From NCBI GenBank assembly GCA_026003195.1, contig BPGU01000002.1, positions 868,001 to 932,000 of the forward strand: a DNA stretch of 64,000 nucleotides, in the 5' to 3' direction. Numbering within the stretch: the first letter of the stretch is position 1; every line of letters begins with the position of its first letter. Made by a program: the position numbers and the translations under genes. The DNA is from Armatimonadota bacterium (GTDB taxonomy: Bacteria; Armatimonadota; HRBIN16). Shown piece by piece: positions 16,307 through 22,327 of this stretch. The notes under the pieces are model-generated. The model was not told where the DNA came from. It saw only the letters and a list, made by a program, of their open reading frames with translations, and made no database searches.

Positions 16307-18560
16307 TTTGCTTGCAGCAGCATTGCACTACCGGCAAGCTGGGTTCAGTGTGGTACCCGTCAGGGCTGACGGCAGCAAAGCCCCAGCGGTTACCAGCTGG
16401 AAGCGGTACCAGAGCGAACTGCCCACCGAAGCCGACCTGCGCCAGTGGTTTGACAACGGGCATGTGCTGGGTGTCGCTGTGGTGGCAGGCAAGGTGTCCG
16501 GCAATCTGGCGGTGATGGACTTTGACGACCCCACCGCGTGGGACTGGTTCTTCACCCTGCTCCACGAACACGACCCTGACCTGCTCTACAGCCTGCCCTG
16601 TGCCGAAACCCCCAGTGGCGGCACGCACCTGTACTTCCGAACGGATGAGCCGTTGCCGACGCAGGTGCTGGCGCGTGATGAAGAGGGCAACACCATGATT
16701 GAGATTCGCGGTGAAGGTTCCTACGCGATTGTGCCCCCTTCGCCTGCACCTGTGCACCCTGAGGGCAAGCCTTACCGAATGATTCGCCACGCCCTGACCG
16801 ACGCGCCTCAGCTGACCGCTGAGCAGGTGGAAGACCTGCTGAGCATAGCCAGAAGCCTTGACCGCAAGAAGCCTGAACCTGCCCCCCTGCGCGTCACCGG
16901 CGAAGCACAGCGCGTCGGCGACAGGTTCAATCAAGAGGGCGACGTGCTGAATCTGCTCCAACAGCATGGTTGGCGTGTTGCAGGCAATGGGCGCGAGGGA
17001 AACATCTACCTGACCCGTCCAGGTAAAGCGCGTGGTGTGTCGGCGTCATGGCATCCCCAGTTGGGCACGCTGTATGTGTTCTCCACGAACGCGCCACCCT
17101 TTGAGGCAGGACGTGCTTACAGCGCGTTCGCCGTCTACACCCTGCTGGAGCACGGTGGCGACTTCTCTGCTGCTGCGAAGGCACTGGCACAGCAGTATGG
17201 CAACGGGCATGATTCTGTAGTGCCACAGCCTGCACCGCGTCGGGCAATCAGCTTGCGCGAACTGATGGCGAAAGAGTTTGAACCGCTGACTTACTTAGTG
17301 CCGAACATCCTGCCAGAGGGCGGATTGACCCTGCTGGTAGGACGCCCCAAAGTGGGCAAGTCCTGGTTTGCACTACAGATTGCCTGTGCCCTCAGTGCTG
17401 GTGGTTTCGCGCTTGGACTGGACACGCCACTGCCCAAGAGGCGCGTGCTGTATTGCGCCTTAGAGGATGGACTGCGCCGACTACAGCGACGCATCACCCT
17501 GCTGGGCACAGCATACGACCCCGACGCCTTCCACATCGTGACAGAACTTTCGCCGTTGGACAGGGGCGGGGCTGACGAGCTGCGCCAGTTGATTCGGGAG
17601 ACGCAAGCAGAGGTGGTGTTTGTGGACGTGGTGGCACGCATCCTACCACGACGCAGGCGCAACGATGGCGTCTACCAGTCCGACTATGACGCATTCTCGC
17701 TGTTGAAAGACCTTGCGGTAGCAGAAGGCGCGACAGTGGTAGCGGTGCACCACGAGAACAAAGCCCCGAACGAAGACCCGTTAATGCGTGTGAGTGGCAG
17801 CACTGGTTTGACCGGTGCGGTGGACGCGGTGCTGACGCTGAGTAAGCCACGTGGCGAGCTGACAGGCACGTTATTTGTGACGGGCCGGGACGTTGAGTAC
17901 GAAGGCGAGTGGGCAATCACGTTCACAGCTGGGAGGTGGTATATAGAGGGTGACGCCGCGACTGTGCGCATGAGTGAACAACGCCAAGCCATCTTGCGGG
18001 CAATCAGCGAACTGGGTGGTAAAGCAACGCCCAAGCAGATTGCTGACTACTTGGGAAAGAACGCCTCCACGACGCGCACACTGCTGGCGAAGATGAAAGC
18101 TGCCGGTGAACTACTCTACGACGGCACGCGCTACTCCATAAACACCGTAGACACCGTAGACAGCGTAGACAGCACCAGTATTAATACCACCGTAGACAGC
18201 GTAGACAGCGTAGACAGTAATCAAGCACAGGTGTCCACACTGTCTACACTGTCTACAGCGTCCACACCGTCTACACTGTCTACACTGTCTACACCATTGT
18301 GTAGTACACAGCAGCAGCAAGATGGTGTGTGTCCAGATGATGGTGTACCAGACTACCGCACAGCTGTTATTCCGTTGCGTGATGGCGTGGCAGCATGGTG
18401 TGACGTGTGCGGGTGTTCGATGCTGCACACGCCGACCCGCGAAGGGGACTGGGAGTGTGTGGGATGCAATACGCGCAGGCAATTCCCGTCATCGGCGGTT
18501 GACATAGAGCACACCAACTTGACCGACGGTAAACCGACACACGAGGAGGTAACAAGATGA
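16293..18560 (+). CDS. PrimPol-RepA-type replication protein (primase/polymerase plus helicase-like ATPase)
   Basis: 755 aa. Residues 8-180 are an archaeo-eukaryotic primase (Prim-Pol) domain. MDFDD at 75-79 supplies the metal-binding aspartates, PSGGTHLYF at 107-115 the S/T-x-H motif and EIRGEGSYAIVPPS the third block. Residues about 335-545 are a RecA-fold RepA/AAA_25 ATPase with Walker A GRPKVGKS at 350-357, Walker B VVFVD at 441-445 and sensor-like VVAVHHENK. Residues 563-612 form a winged helix. Residues 616-667 are a low-complexity run of V-D-S/T and S-T-L triplets encoded by a 9-bp DNA repeat. The end has a four-cysteine zinc ribbon (703/706, 722/725). Such proteins start replication of satellites and plasmids. 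The ATG at 16293 is chosen because the Prim-Pol domain starts there. Confidence 0.9.
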   Translation: MKRDDLLAAALHYRQAGFSVVPVRADGSKAPAVTSWKRYQSELPTEADLRQWFDNGHVLGVAVVAGKVSGNLAVMDFDDPTAWDWFFTLLHEHDPDLLYSLPCAETPSGGTHLYFRTDEPLPTQVLARDEEGNTMIEIRGEGSYAIVPPSPAPVHPEGKPYRMIRHALTDAPQLTAEQVEDLLSIARSLDRKKPEPAPLRVTGEAQRVGDRFNQEGDVLNLLQQHGWRVAGNGREGNIYLTRPGKARGVSASWHPQLGTLYVFSTNAPPFEAGRAYSAFAVYTLLEHGGDFSAAAKALAQQYGNGHDSVVPQPAPRRAISLRELMAKEFEPLTYLVPNILPEGGLTLLVGRPKVGKSWFALQIACALSAGGFALGLDTPLPKRRVLYCALEDGLRRLQRRITLLGTAYDPDAFHIVTELSPLDRGGADELRQLIRETQAEVVFVDVVARILPRRRRNDGVYQSDYDAFSLLKDLAVAEGATVVAVHHENKAPNEDPLMRVSGSTGLTGAVDAVLTLSKPRGELTGTLFVTGRDVEYEGEWAITFTAGRWYIEGDAATVRMSEQRQAILRAISELGGKATPKQIADYLGKNASTTRTLLAKMKAAGELLYDGTRYSINTVDTVDSVDSTSINTTVDSVDSVDSNQAQVSTLSTLSTASTPSTLSTLSTPLCSTQQQQDGVCPDDGVPDYRTAVIPLRDGVAAWCDVCGCSMLHTPTREGDWECVGCNTRRQFPSSAVDIEHTNLTDGKPTHEEVTR
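18147..18292. repeat. Iteron-like array inside the replication gene, candidate origin
   Basis: GTAGACA occurs six times in two clusters of three with a 9-bp period (18147, 18156, 18165; 18192, 18201, 18210). Its reverse complement TGTCTAC then occurs exactly at 18241, 18250, 18277 and 18286, with one-base or two-base variants at 18232, 18259 and 18268. A perfect palindrome GTATTAATAC at 18178-18187 lies between the two forward clusters and is the most AT-rich spot. Because 9 bp equals three codons the array stays in frame. Origins with repeated Rep-binding sites at the 3' end of the rep gene are known from staphylococcal islands. Here origin function is inferred. Confidence 0.65.
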
Positions 18561-19027
18561 AACTGGTGGTGACTGCACAAGCACAGCCCTTGCCTGACGA
18601 CGTGTACACCGTAGAACTGCTGGACGTGAAGGAGCAGACCGGAACCTACGGCGAGCAGTTCGTGTGGCTGTTGCGCGTGGCAGAAGGCGAGTATGAGGGC
18701 ACGGAACTGCGGGCGTGGACGAACGCCAGCACGGCAATCAACGCGAAGGCGGTGCGGTGGGCATCTGCGTTTGCGGGCAAGCCCTACGCGCAAGGCGACA
18801 CCATCGACTTCGACGCGCTGCAGGGCAAGCGTGCCCGCGCTGTAGTGCAGGTCAAGCAGACGGCAGACGGGCGCGAGTTTGCGCGTGTGACCGACATCCT
18901 GCCCCTGAAGCGCGTGCAGGCACAGGTGCGCGTGAAGCATGGCATGGTGCCGGTTCCTGCTACCAAACAGGGGTTCTACGAGATGGCAGACGACGAAGAC
19001 CCTGACGACCCCTTCGCGCAGGCGTAA
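18557..19027 (+). CDS. Unknown protein, OB-fold/ssDNA-binding-like
   Basis: 156 aa. The start codon overlaps the replication gene stop as ATGA (18557-18560), so it is translationally coupled to it. Residues 12-115 are mostly beta strands (DDVYTVELLDVKEQTG, FVWLLRVAEGEYEGTELRAW, RARAVVQVKQTADGREFARV), then a basic strand, then an acidic tail ending EDPDDPFAQA. That tail, an acidic stretch ending near Pro-Phe, is like those of single-stranded DNA-binding proteins that recruit partners. The fold also resembles phage DUF669-type proteins. I infer a ssDNA-binding role in element replication. No signature motif proves it. Confidence 0.55.
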   Translation: MKLVVTAQAQPLPDDVYTVELLDVKEQTGTYGEQFVWLLRVAEGEYEGTELRAWTNASTAINAKAVRWASAFAGKPYAQGDTIDFDALQGKRARAVVQVKQTADGREFARVTDILPLKRVQAQVRVKHGMVPVPATKQGFYEMADDEDPDDPFAQA

Positions 19028-19038
19028 GAGAGGGAAGC

Positions 19039-19062
19039 GGGCAGGGCGCGTGCGCCCTGCCC
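19039..19062 (+). terminator. Intra-operon hairpin
   Basis: GGGCAGGGCGC / GCGCCCTGCCC, an 11-bp perfect stem with a 2-base loop, lies in the 68-bp gap after the OB-fold-like gene. No T-run follows. It could end or stabilise the replication mRNA. Confidence 0.45.
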
Positions 19063-19095
19063 ACCCCCAAACACCAAAGAAAGGAGTGTATTCAG

Positions 19096-19446
19096 ATGCA
19101 AAGCACAGTTACACGAACGGCGAGGAGAGTCCTCTACACCCGTGACGGCAGGCACAGCGGTTGTGTGCTGGAGCAGGGCATCCTGAAGCGCAGGGTGCAG
19201 GCGAGCCGTCACCAGTTGCGACAGCCACCGGCGTGGGCGTTCGAGTTGGGCATCCTGGAAGCAGCACACGAGGCAGGCGCGTCGCTGGTGGAGGTGCACG
19301 ACGTGGAGAACGGCATCACCTACACTGCCCCACTGGCGACGCTGTGGCAGAAGGGCATCCGCATCCGGCGTGGTTGCGGCGAACAGATTGCCCTGCCGTT
19401 GAACCTGTGGCACCGAGAAGACCCCAAGCAGGGCAGGCTGTTCTGA
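19096..19446 (+). CDS. Unknown protein of the element
   Basis: 116 aa with AAAGGAG about 11 bases before the ATG at 19096. I recognise no family. The N-terminal third is basic (TRTARRVLYTRDGRHSG), the middle has an amphipathic helix (AFELGILEAAHEAG) and the end is a beta-rich basic stretch with KGIRIRRGCGEQIALPL. It lies 3 bases before the VRR-NUC gene, so the two are probably co-transcribed. Its charge suggests nucleic-acid contact, but that is inference. Confidence 0.6.
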   Translation: MQSTVTRTARRVLYTRDGRHSGCVLEQGILKRRVQASRHQLRQPPAWAFELGILEAAHEAGASLVEVHDVENGITYTAPLATLWQKGIRIRRGCGEQIALPLNLWHREDPKQGRLF

Positions 19447-19449
19447 GAG

Positions 19450-19752
19450 ATGGTCAGAGGCGCAGTGCCCATACGCGAGAAGGAGTTCCTGCAGGCGGTG
19501 CGAGAGCTGGCAGAGTTGCAGGGTTGGCTGTGTTACCATACGTGGAACAGTCTGCATTCGCCTGCAGGCTTCCCGGATTTAGTGCTGGTGCGCCCGCCGA
19601 GAGTGCTGTTCGTGGAACTGAAGACGGGCAGGCGCAAGCCGACGCCAGCACAGCAGCGCTGGCTGACGCAGCTGGGTGCGTGTCCTCAGGTAGAGGTTTA
19701 TTTATGGACGCCGGACTGCTGGGCGGAGATTGAACAAACCTTGAGGAGGTAA
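19450..19752 (+). CDS. VRR-NUC domain nuclease
   Basis: 100 aa, a complete single-domain VRR-NUC protein of the PD-(D/E)xK superfamily. The catalytic pattern is visible: GFPD at 40-43, VELK with Glu56 and Lys58, and a following Q in PAQQRWL (68-69). The aromatic YHTWNS before GFPD is also typical. Small VRR-NUC proteins are common in phages and their satellites, where they are thought to cut branched DNA or process replication intermediates. It follows the unknown gene by 3 bases. The start could be the ATG at 19450, and no other in-frame ATG precedes the domain. Confidence 0.85.
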   Translation: MVRGAVPIREKEFLQAVRELAELQGWLCYHTWNSLHSPAGFPDLVLVRPPRVLFVELKTGRRKPTPAQQRWLTQLGACPQVEVYLWTPDCWAEIEQTLRR

Positions 19753-19765
19753 TGCTGTTCTGATG

Positions 19766-19795
19766 TTGACAAATCGGGGCGTATTTTTGTACAGT
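19766..19795 (+). promoter_or_regulatory. Sigma70-type promoter candidate for the element's second operon
   Basis: TTGACA (19766-19771), an 18-base spacer and TACAGT (19790-19795). The -35 is perfect and the -10 matches 4 of 6. It lies in the 63-bp gap before the 83-aa gene, which has GGAGGT at 19801-19806 as ribosome-binding site. Confidence 0.5.
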
Positions 19796-19815
19796 GAACT
19801 TGGAGGTAATCACCT

Positions 19816-20067
19816 ATGACGCTTGAACAGCAAATCCGGCTTCTTCAGATGGTCGCCGACGCACAGCCCACCTTCAGTGCGGTGGTCAACGACGTGGCGA
19901 TGGTGGTTTCGCGCGTCGAACGTGCCCTTCGCGAAATGGAAGGCAGCAGCGACCCGTTCACTCGGTGGCGTGCTGGCAAACTGCGCCAACGGTTTGCGGA
20001 CACACTCGGCGCGTTGGCAGCAGCTGGCGTGTCTGTGCCTCTGCCAGTCGAGGGGGTGACGCTATGA
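19816..20067 (+). CDS. Unknown small helical protein of the element
   Basis: 83 aa beginning MTLEQQIRLLQMVADAQ, with GGAGGT about 9 bases upstream of the ATG. The sequence is almost wholly helical and amphipathic with Val/Arg-rich and Leu-rich faces. No family is recognised. It is the first gene after the promoter candidate at 19766-19795, and its stop overlaps the next start codon as ATGA. Confidence 0.6.
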   Translation: MTLEQQIRLLQMVADAQPTFSAVVNDVAMVVSRVERALREMEGSSDPFTRWRAGKLRQRFADTLGALAAAGVSVPLPVEGVTL

Positions 20068-20555
20068 CCTACACAGAGGCACTGAAAGCAGCCCACGAGC
20101 TGCTTCGCGAGTGGCGCGAACTGCTTGCCAACGAAGCCCGATTGCTTGCCACTGGCGACGAACGAACCGTGCTTCGCGTGTTGACGAACAAGCACTCGTT
20201 GCCCCATAGGGCGGTTGAAGCCATCCGGCAGGCTGCGACGGCAGCAGCGCAATGGTACGCGCAGCTGGCGCAAGCCGAAGAACAGCGCATCGCCAGGCTG
20301 GACGCTGAGTTGCAGCCTCTGCTTGACGAACTCCGCCAGTTGCAGCAGCGCGTGGATGAACTCGTGAGGCGCAGGCGTGGTCACGAACACAGGCTGACCG
20401 CGCTGAAAAGTTACGCACACGACGCCAGCAGTCTAACCTCGCTTTCGCCAGACAGAGTGCAGACACCGCAAGACGCCGAAACGTGGCTTGCCAAACTACC
20501 ACCCTGTGAGGAGCCACCAGCAGCGGAGCCGTTCCAGCGGATGACGGAGAGGTGA
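20064..20555 (+). CDS. Unknown coiled-coil protein of the element
   Basis: 163 aa. The ATG at 20064 overlaps the previous stop. Residues about 5-125 are helical, and the segment LDAELQPLLDELRQLQQRVDELVRRRR is a clear heptad-type coiled coil. The C-terminal 40 residues are proline- and acid-rich and probably unstructured. No family is recognised. Its stop again overlaps the next start (ATGA at 20552-20555), so it is coupled to the terminase-small-like gene. A scaffold or packaging partner is possible, but that is speculation from position. Confidence 0.6.
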   Translation: MTYTEALKAAHELLREWRELLANEARLLATGDERTVLRVLTNKHSLPHRAVEAIRQAATAAAQWYAQLAQAEEQRIARLDAELQPLLDELRQLQQRVDELVRRRRGHEHRLTALKSYAHDASSLTSLSPDRVQTPQDAETWLAKLPPCEEPPAAEPFQRMTER

Positions 20556-20923
20556 CAGAGGTGACACCTATAAAAAGGCGCAATTGGCGTGAGAAGTTTC
20601 TGGCTGCCTTGTCGCGTGGGTGCAGTGTCAGCCAGGCTGCCAGGCTGGCAGGCGTTTCCCGACAGCACGCCTACAGGTGCAGGGCACGCAGCGCGACCTT
20701 CGCCGAAGCGTGGCAGGACGCTTGGGAACAGGGCACAGACGCGCTGGAAGATGAAGCCGTGCGCCGTGCGCTTGCCGGTAGCGACACGCTGCTGATGTTC
20801 CTGCTGAAGGCGCGAAGACCGGAGAAGTTCCGCGACAACGTGCGTATAGAACACGACACTGGGCAGGCGATGTTGATTGCGTTGGAAGAAGCAATACGCG
20901 GTGTCAAGGCTAGCTGCCAATAG
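20552..20923 (+). CDS. Terminase small subunit-like HTH protein
   Basis: 123 aa. The N-terminal helix-turn-helix (residues about 14-45, FLAALSRGCSVSQAARLAGVSR followed by HAYRCRARSATFAEAW) and the following block GTDALEDEAVRRAL...SDTLLMFLLKARRPEKFRDN are the pattern of the phBC6A51-type small terminases and their relatives. These recognise the packaging site on DNA. No large terminase gene follows, which is expected of a satellite that redirects a helper's motor. The gene is translationally coupled to the coiled-coil gene and is followed by a strong intrinsic terminator. Confidence 0.75.
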   Translation: MTEVTPIKRRNWREKFLAALSRGCSVSQAARLAGVSRQHAYRCRARSATFAEAWQDAWEQGTDALEDEAVRRALAGSDTLLMFLLKARRPEKFRDNVRIEHDTGQAMLIALEEAIRGVKASCQ

Positions 20924-20924
20924 T

Positions 20925-21674
20925 GTGGGTTGTTCGCCTAACCCCTCCGATGACGAAGGTCGAGCGTCATCGTGGGGGGATTTTTTTCTCCCCTACGACT
21001 GGTTTCCTGTATGCAGCCTTCGCCGTGTGGTCGTGCACTCCGAAGAGGTTTGCGAACCCCTCGATGACCTTCGGGTTTGCTACCACTTTCTCATCGCGAA
21101 GAGTGGCGCGGTAGCACGCGGGCTGTTCTCGTTAGCAGACAACGCCTCACCACAACGAGGGCAGGGCTACGCCCGACACACAAGGAGATTCAACGTTGGC
21201 AGCGCAGGCGTGCTGGTGGTGGGCACACAGCCCAACGACCGCCAATGGAACGGTCTGGTGCACCTCTGTCGCGTGCTGTGTTCACGCTACCACCTTGATG
21301 TTCGCGACGTGCTGACACACGGCGAACTTGAACCGGACACGAACGACCTTGTGGGGTGGGGCGCCCGATTGAGGGAAGCCATCGCCAGCGCACCGCTGCC
21401 ACAGTGTGAACCCGAAGAACCGCCAGCCTACGTCAACGTGTTCGTGGGCGACACGAAGCTGCTGGCGAGGCAGGACGGAGGCGACCTGTGGGTTCCCCGA
21501 GCGCATTTGGCGAAGCATCTCGGTTGGTTTCCTGAGTTGCTGACAGAAAACCACGTCCTCTACGGCATTGAATACCTTTGCGTACCTTTGCGTCAGGTGC
21601 TGGCATCGCTGCACCGGCACGTTGTGTGGGACACCCGCCTTCGCGCCTTGAAACTGGAACCCCTTGAGGAATAA
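20925..21674 (+). CDS. N-acetylmuramoyl-L-alanine amidase (PGRP/Amidase_2-type), endolysin-like
   Basis: About 249 aa from a GTG at 20925. The amidase core starts at RRVVVHSEE. The zinc ligands proposed by comparison with T7 lysozyme are the His of VVVHSEE, the His of VLTHGEL and Asp in NDLVGW, which stands where the family often has Cys. YHFLIAKSGAVARG is the second core strand and GVLVVGTQPNDRQW the family's GI-x-x-x-G block. After the core, about 80 residues of unknown function follow. The start is unclear: the frame runs through a terminator hairpin at 20942-20987, and the only later in-frame start, GTG 21027, would cut into the first strand. It would cleave peptidoglycan for release. Confidence 0.68.
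   Translation: MGCSPNPSDDEGRASSWGDFFLPYDWFPVCSLRRVVVHSEEVCEPLDDLRVCYHFLIAKSGAVARGLFSLADNASPQRGQGYARHTRRFNVGSAGVLVVGTQPNDRQWNGLVHLCRVLCSRYHLDVRDVLTHGELEPDTNDLVGWGARLREAIASAPLPQCEPEEPPAYVNVFVGDTKLLARQDGGDLWVPRAHLAKHLGWFPELLTENHVLYGIEYLCVPLRQVLASLHRHVVWDTRLRALKLEPLEE
20942..20987 (+). terminator. Intrinsic terminator after the terminase-like gene
   Basis: CGATGACG (20948-20955) pairs with CGTCATCG (20965-20972). A further five C-G/T-G pairs lie beyond one mismatch, and a run of seven T follows at 20981-20987. It comes 19 bases after the terminase-like stop, yet lies inside the open frame that leads into the amidase. Confidence 0.75.
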
Positions 21675-21713
21675 AAAACGCTTGCCGTCCACACCGATGC
21701 AGTCTTGCAACAG

Positions 21714-21754
21714 TTGCATCAGGTCGGCGATTTCGCCGACCTGATGCAATTTTT
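21714..21754 (+). terminator. Intrinsic terminator after the amidase gene
   Basis: A perfect 17-bp stem (21714-21730 with 21733-21749, core AGGTCGGCGA/TCGCCGACCT) is followed by TTTTT at 21750-21754. It closes the element's last protein-coding unit. Confidence 0.85.
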
Positions 21755-21773
21755 GCAATCTAAACCAATCCGC

Positions 21774-21802
21774 TTGACACACTTTGCAGAGAATGCTATG
21801 AT
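21774..21802 (+). promoter_or_regulatory. Consensus sigma70-type promoter without a gene
   Basis: TTGACA (21774-21779), 17-base spacer, TATGAT (21797-21802). It points right toward the attR end, where no protein-coding frame is convincing, and is placed directly upstream of a run of stem-loops. Confidence 0.7.
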
Positions 21803-21807
21803 GAAAA

Positions 21808-21900
21808 TGACGGCGCGTAGGTGTGACTACCGCCGTCGTGGCGTCCAGCAGTGGGGGTGCTGAACGCAGGAACAGTGTAGCATCCTCAGCAAGCCTGCGT
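21808..21900 (+). ncRNA. Candidate structured small RNA of the element
   Basis: About 6 bases after the -10 box begin three stem-loops: GACGGCG/CGCCGTC (21809-21815 with 21831-21837), CAGCA/TGCTG (21846-21850 with 21858-21862) and CGCAGG/CCTGCG (21865-21870 with 21894-21899). The only open frame across this stretch (21823-22146) continues antisense through two tRNA genes and is not credible. No T-rich terminator is seen, so the 3' end is a guess. Family unknown; the existence of a transcript is inferred from promoter plus structure. Confidence 0.45.
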
Positions 21901-21995
21901 CAAGACCCCATCTGGAACGTCTGCTTTCGGAATCTTGTCAGTCTATGGAACCCAACATCTTGTGGCACTGTGAGGCGAGGGGTAGCAGATGTAGT

Positions 21996-22053
21996 ATGGA
22001 GCGGGAGACGGGATTCGAACCCGCGACCTTCTGCATGGCAAGCAGACGCTCTA
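21996..22053. repeat. attR: 58-bp direct repeat within tRNA-Gly
   Basis: Identical to 14306-14363. It makes up the 3' three-quarters of the intact tRNA-Gly gene, so the element supplies the 3' end that keeps the tRNA functional. Confidence 0.92.
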
Positions 22054-22072
22054 CCAACTGAGCTACTCCCGC
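21997..22072 (-). tRNA. tRNA-Gly(GCC)
   Basis: 76 nt with encoded CCA. The acceptor is GCGGGAG/CTCCCGC, the anticodon stem TCTGC/GCAGA and its loop TTGCCAT gives anticodon GCC. The T-loop is TTCGAAT. The gene is intact although it is the integration site. It lies 21 bases after tRNA-Leu and shares its promoter. Confidence 0.97.
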
Positions 22073-22093
22073 TCGTTTCGCTTTCTGGGGCAG

Positions 22094-22179
22094 TGGTGGG
22101 CGAGAGGAGACTCGAACTCCTACGCCTTCACGGCACCAGATCCTAAGTCTGGCGTGTCTACCAATTTCACCACTCGCCC
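22094..22179 (-). tRNA. tRNA-Leu(UAG)
   Basis: 86 nt with encoded CCA and a long variable arm, as for class II tRNAs. The acceptor is GGGCGAG/CTCGCCC, the anticodon stem CCAGA/TCTGG and the loop CTTAGGA, giving anticodon TAG. It is transcribed ahead of tRNA-Gly. Confidence 0.97.
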
Positions 22180-22198
22180 GCTGGACGTTTGCAGTATA

Positions 22199-22227
22199 AT
22201 TATACGGCATGTTTGCGCGAATGTCAA
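22199..22227 (-). promoter_or_regulatory. Perfect sigma70 promoter of the tRNA-Leu/tRNA-Gly unit
   Basis: On the minus strand TTGACA (22222-22227), 17-base spacer, TATAAT (22199-22204), 20 bases ahead of the tRNA-Leu 5' end. Confidence 0.9.
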
Positions 22228-22266
22228 GCATCGAACCTCGAAAATTCTGCGGGCAAAGATCCGGTA

Positions 22267-22295
22267 TTGCCCCCTGTGTTCCTCCATGTTATAAT
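22267..22295 (+). promoter_or_regulatory. Promoter candidate for the glycerophosphodiesterase gene
   Basis: TTGCCC (22267-22272), 17-base spacer, perfect TATAAT (22290-22295), about 32 bases upstream of the TTG start. Confidence 0.65.
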
Positions 22296-22327
22296 GCAGT
22301 CAACTCACTGCGGAGGGGGGAAACTGC

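Larger units (their letters stand above)
14306..22053. mobile_element. 7.7-kb tRNA-Gly-integrated element, resembling a phage-inducible chromosomal island
   Basis: The element is bounded by a perfect 58-bp direct repeat of the 3' part of tRNA-Gly(GCC). Its order is: tyrosine integrase; leftward gene of unknown function; divergent small HTH gene; PrimPol-RepA replication gene with internal iteron-like array; OB-fold-like gene; unknown gene; VRR-NUC nuclease; two small genes; terminase-small-subunit-like gene; terminator; amidase; terminator; promoter plus structured RNA candidate; tRNA. Start and stop codons overlap in several places. No portal, capsid, tail or large-terminase gene is present. 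This is the module order of phage satellites (PICIs). A shrunken prophage is the main alternative. Known: family functions. Inferred: satellite lifestyle. Confidence 0.8.

Noticed and set aside
18147-18292. CRISPR array
   Set aside because: The unit is only 9 bp, occurs in both orientations and without spacers, and lies in a coding frame.
14306-22053. Integrative conjugative element
   Set aside because: No relaxase, coupling protein or type IV secretion gene is present in the 7.7 kb.
21823-22146. 107-codon open frame at the right end of the element
   Set aside because: Runs through the tRNA-Gly and into tRNA-Leu on the opposite strand; its peptide contains the translation typical of antisense tRNA.
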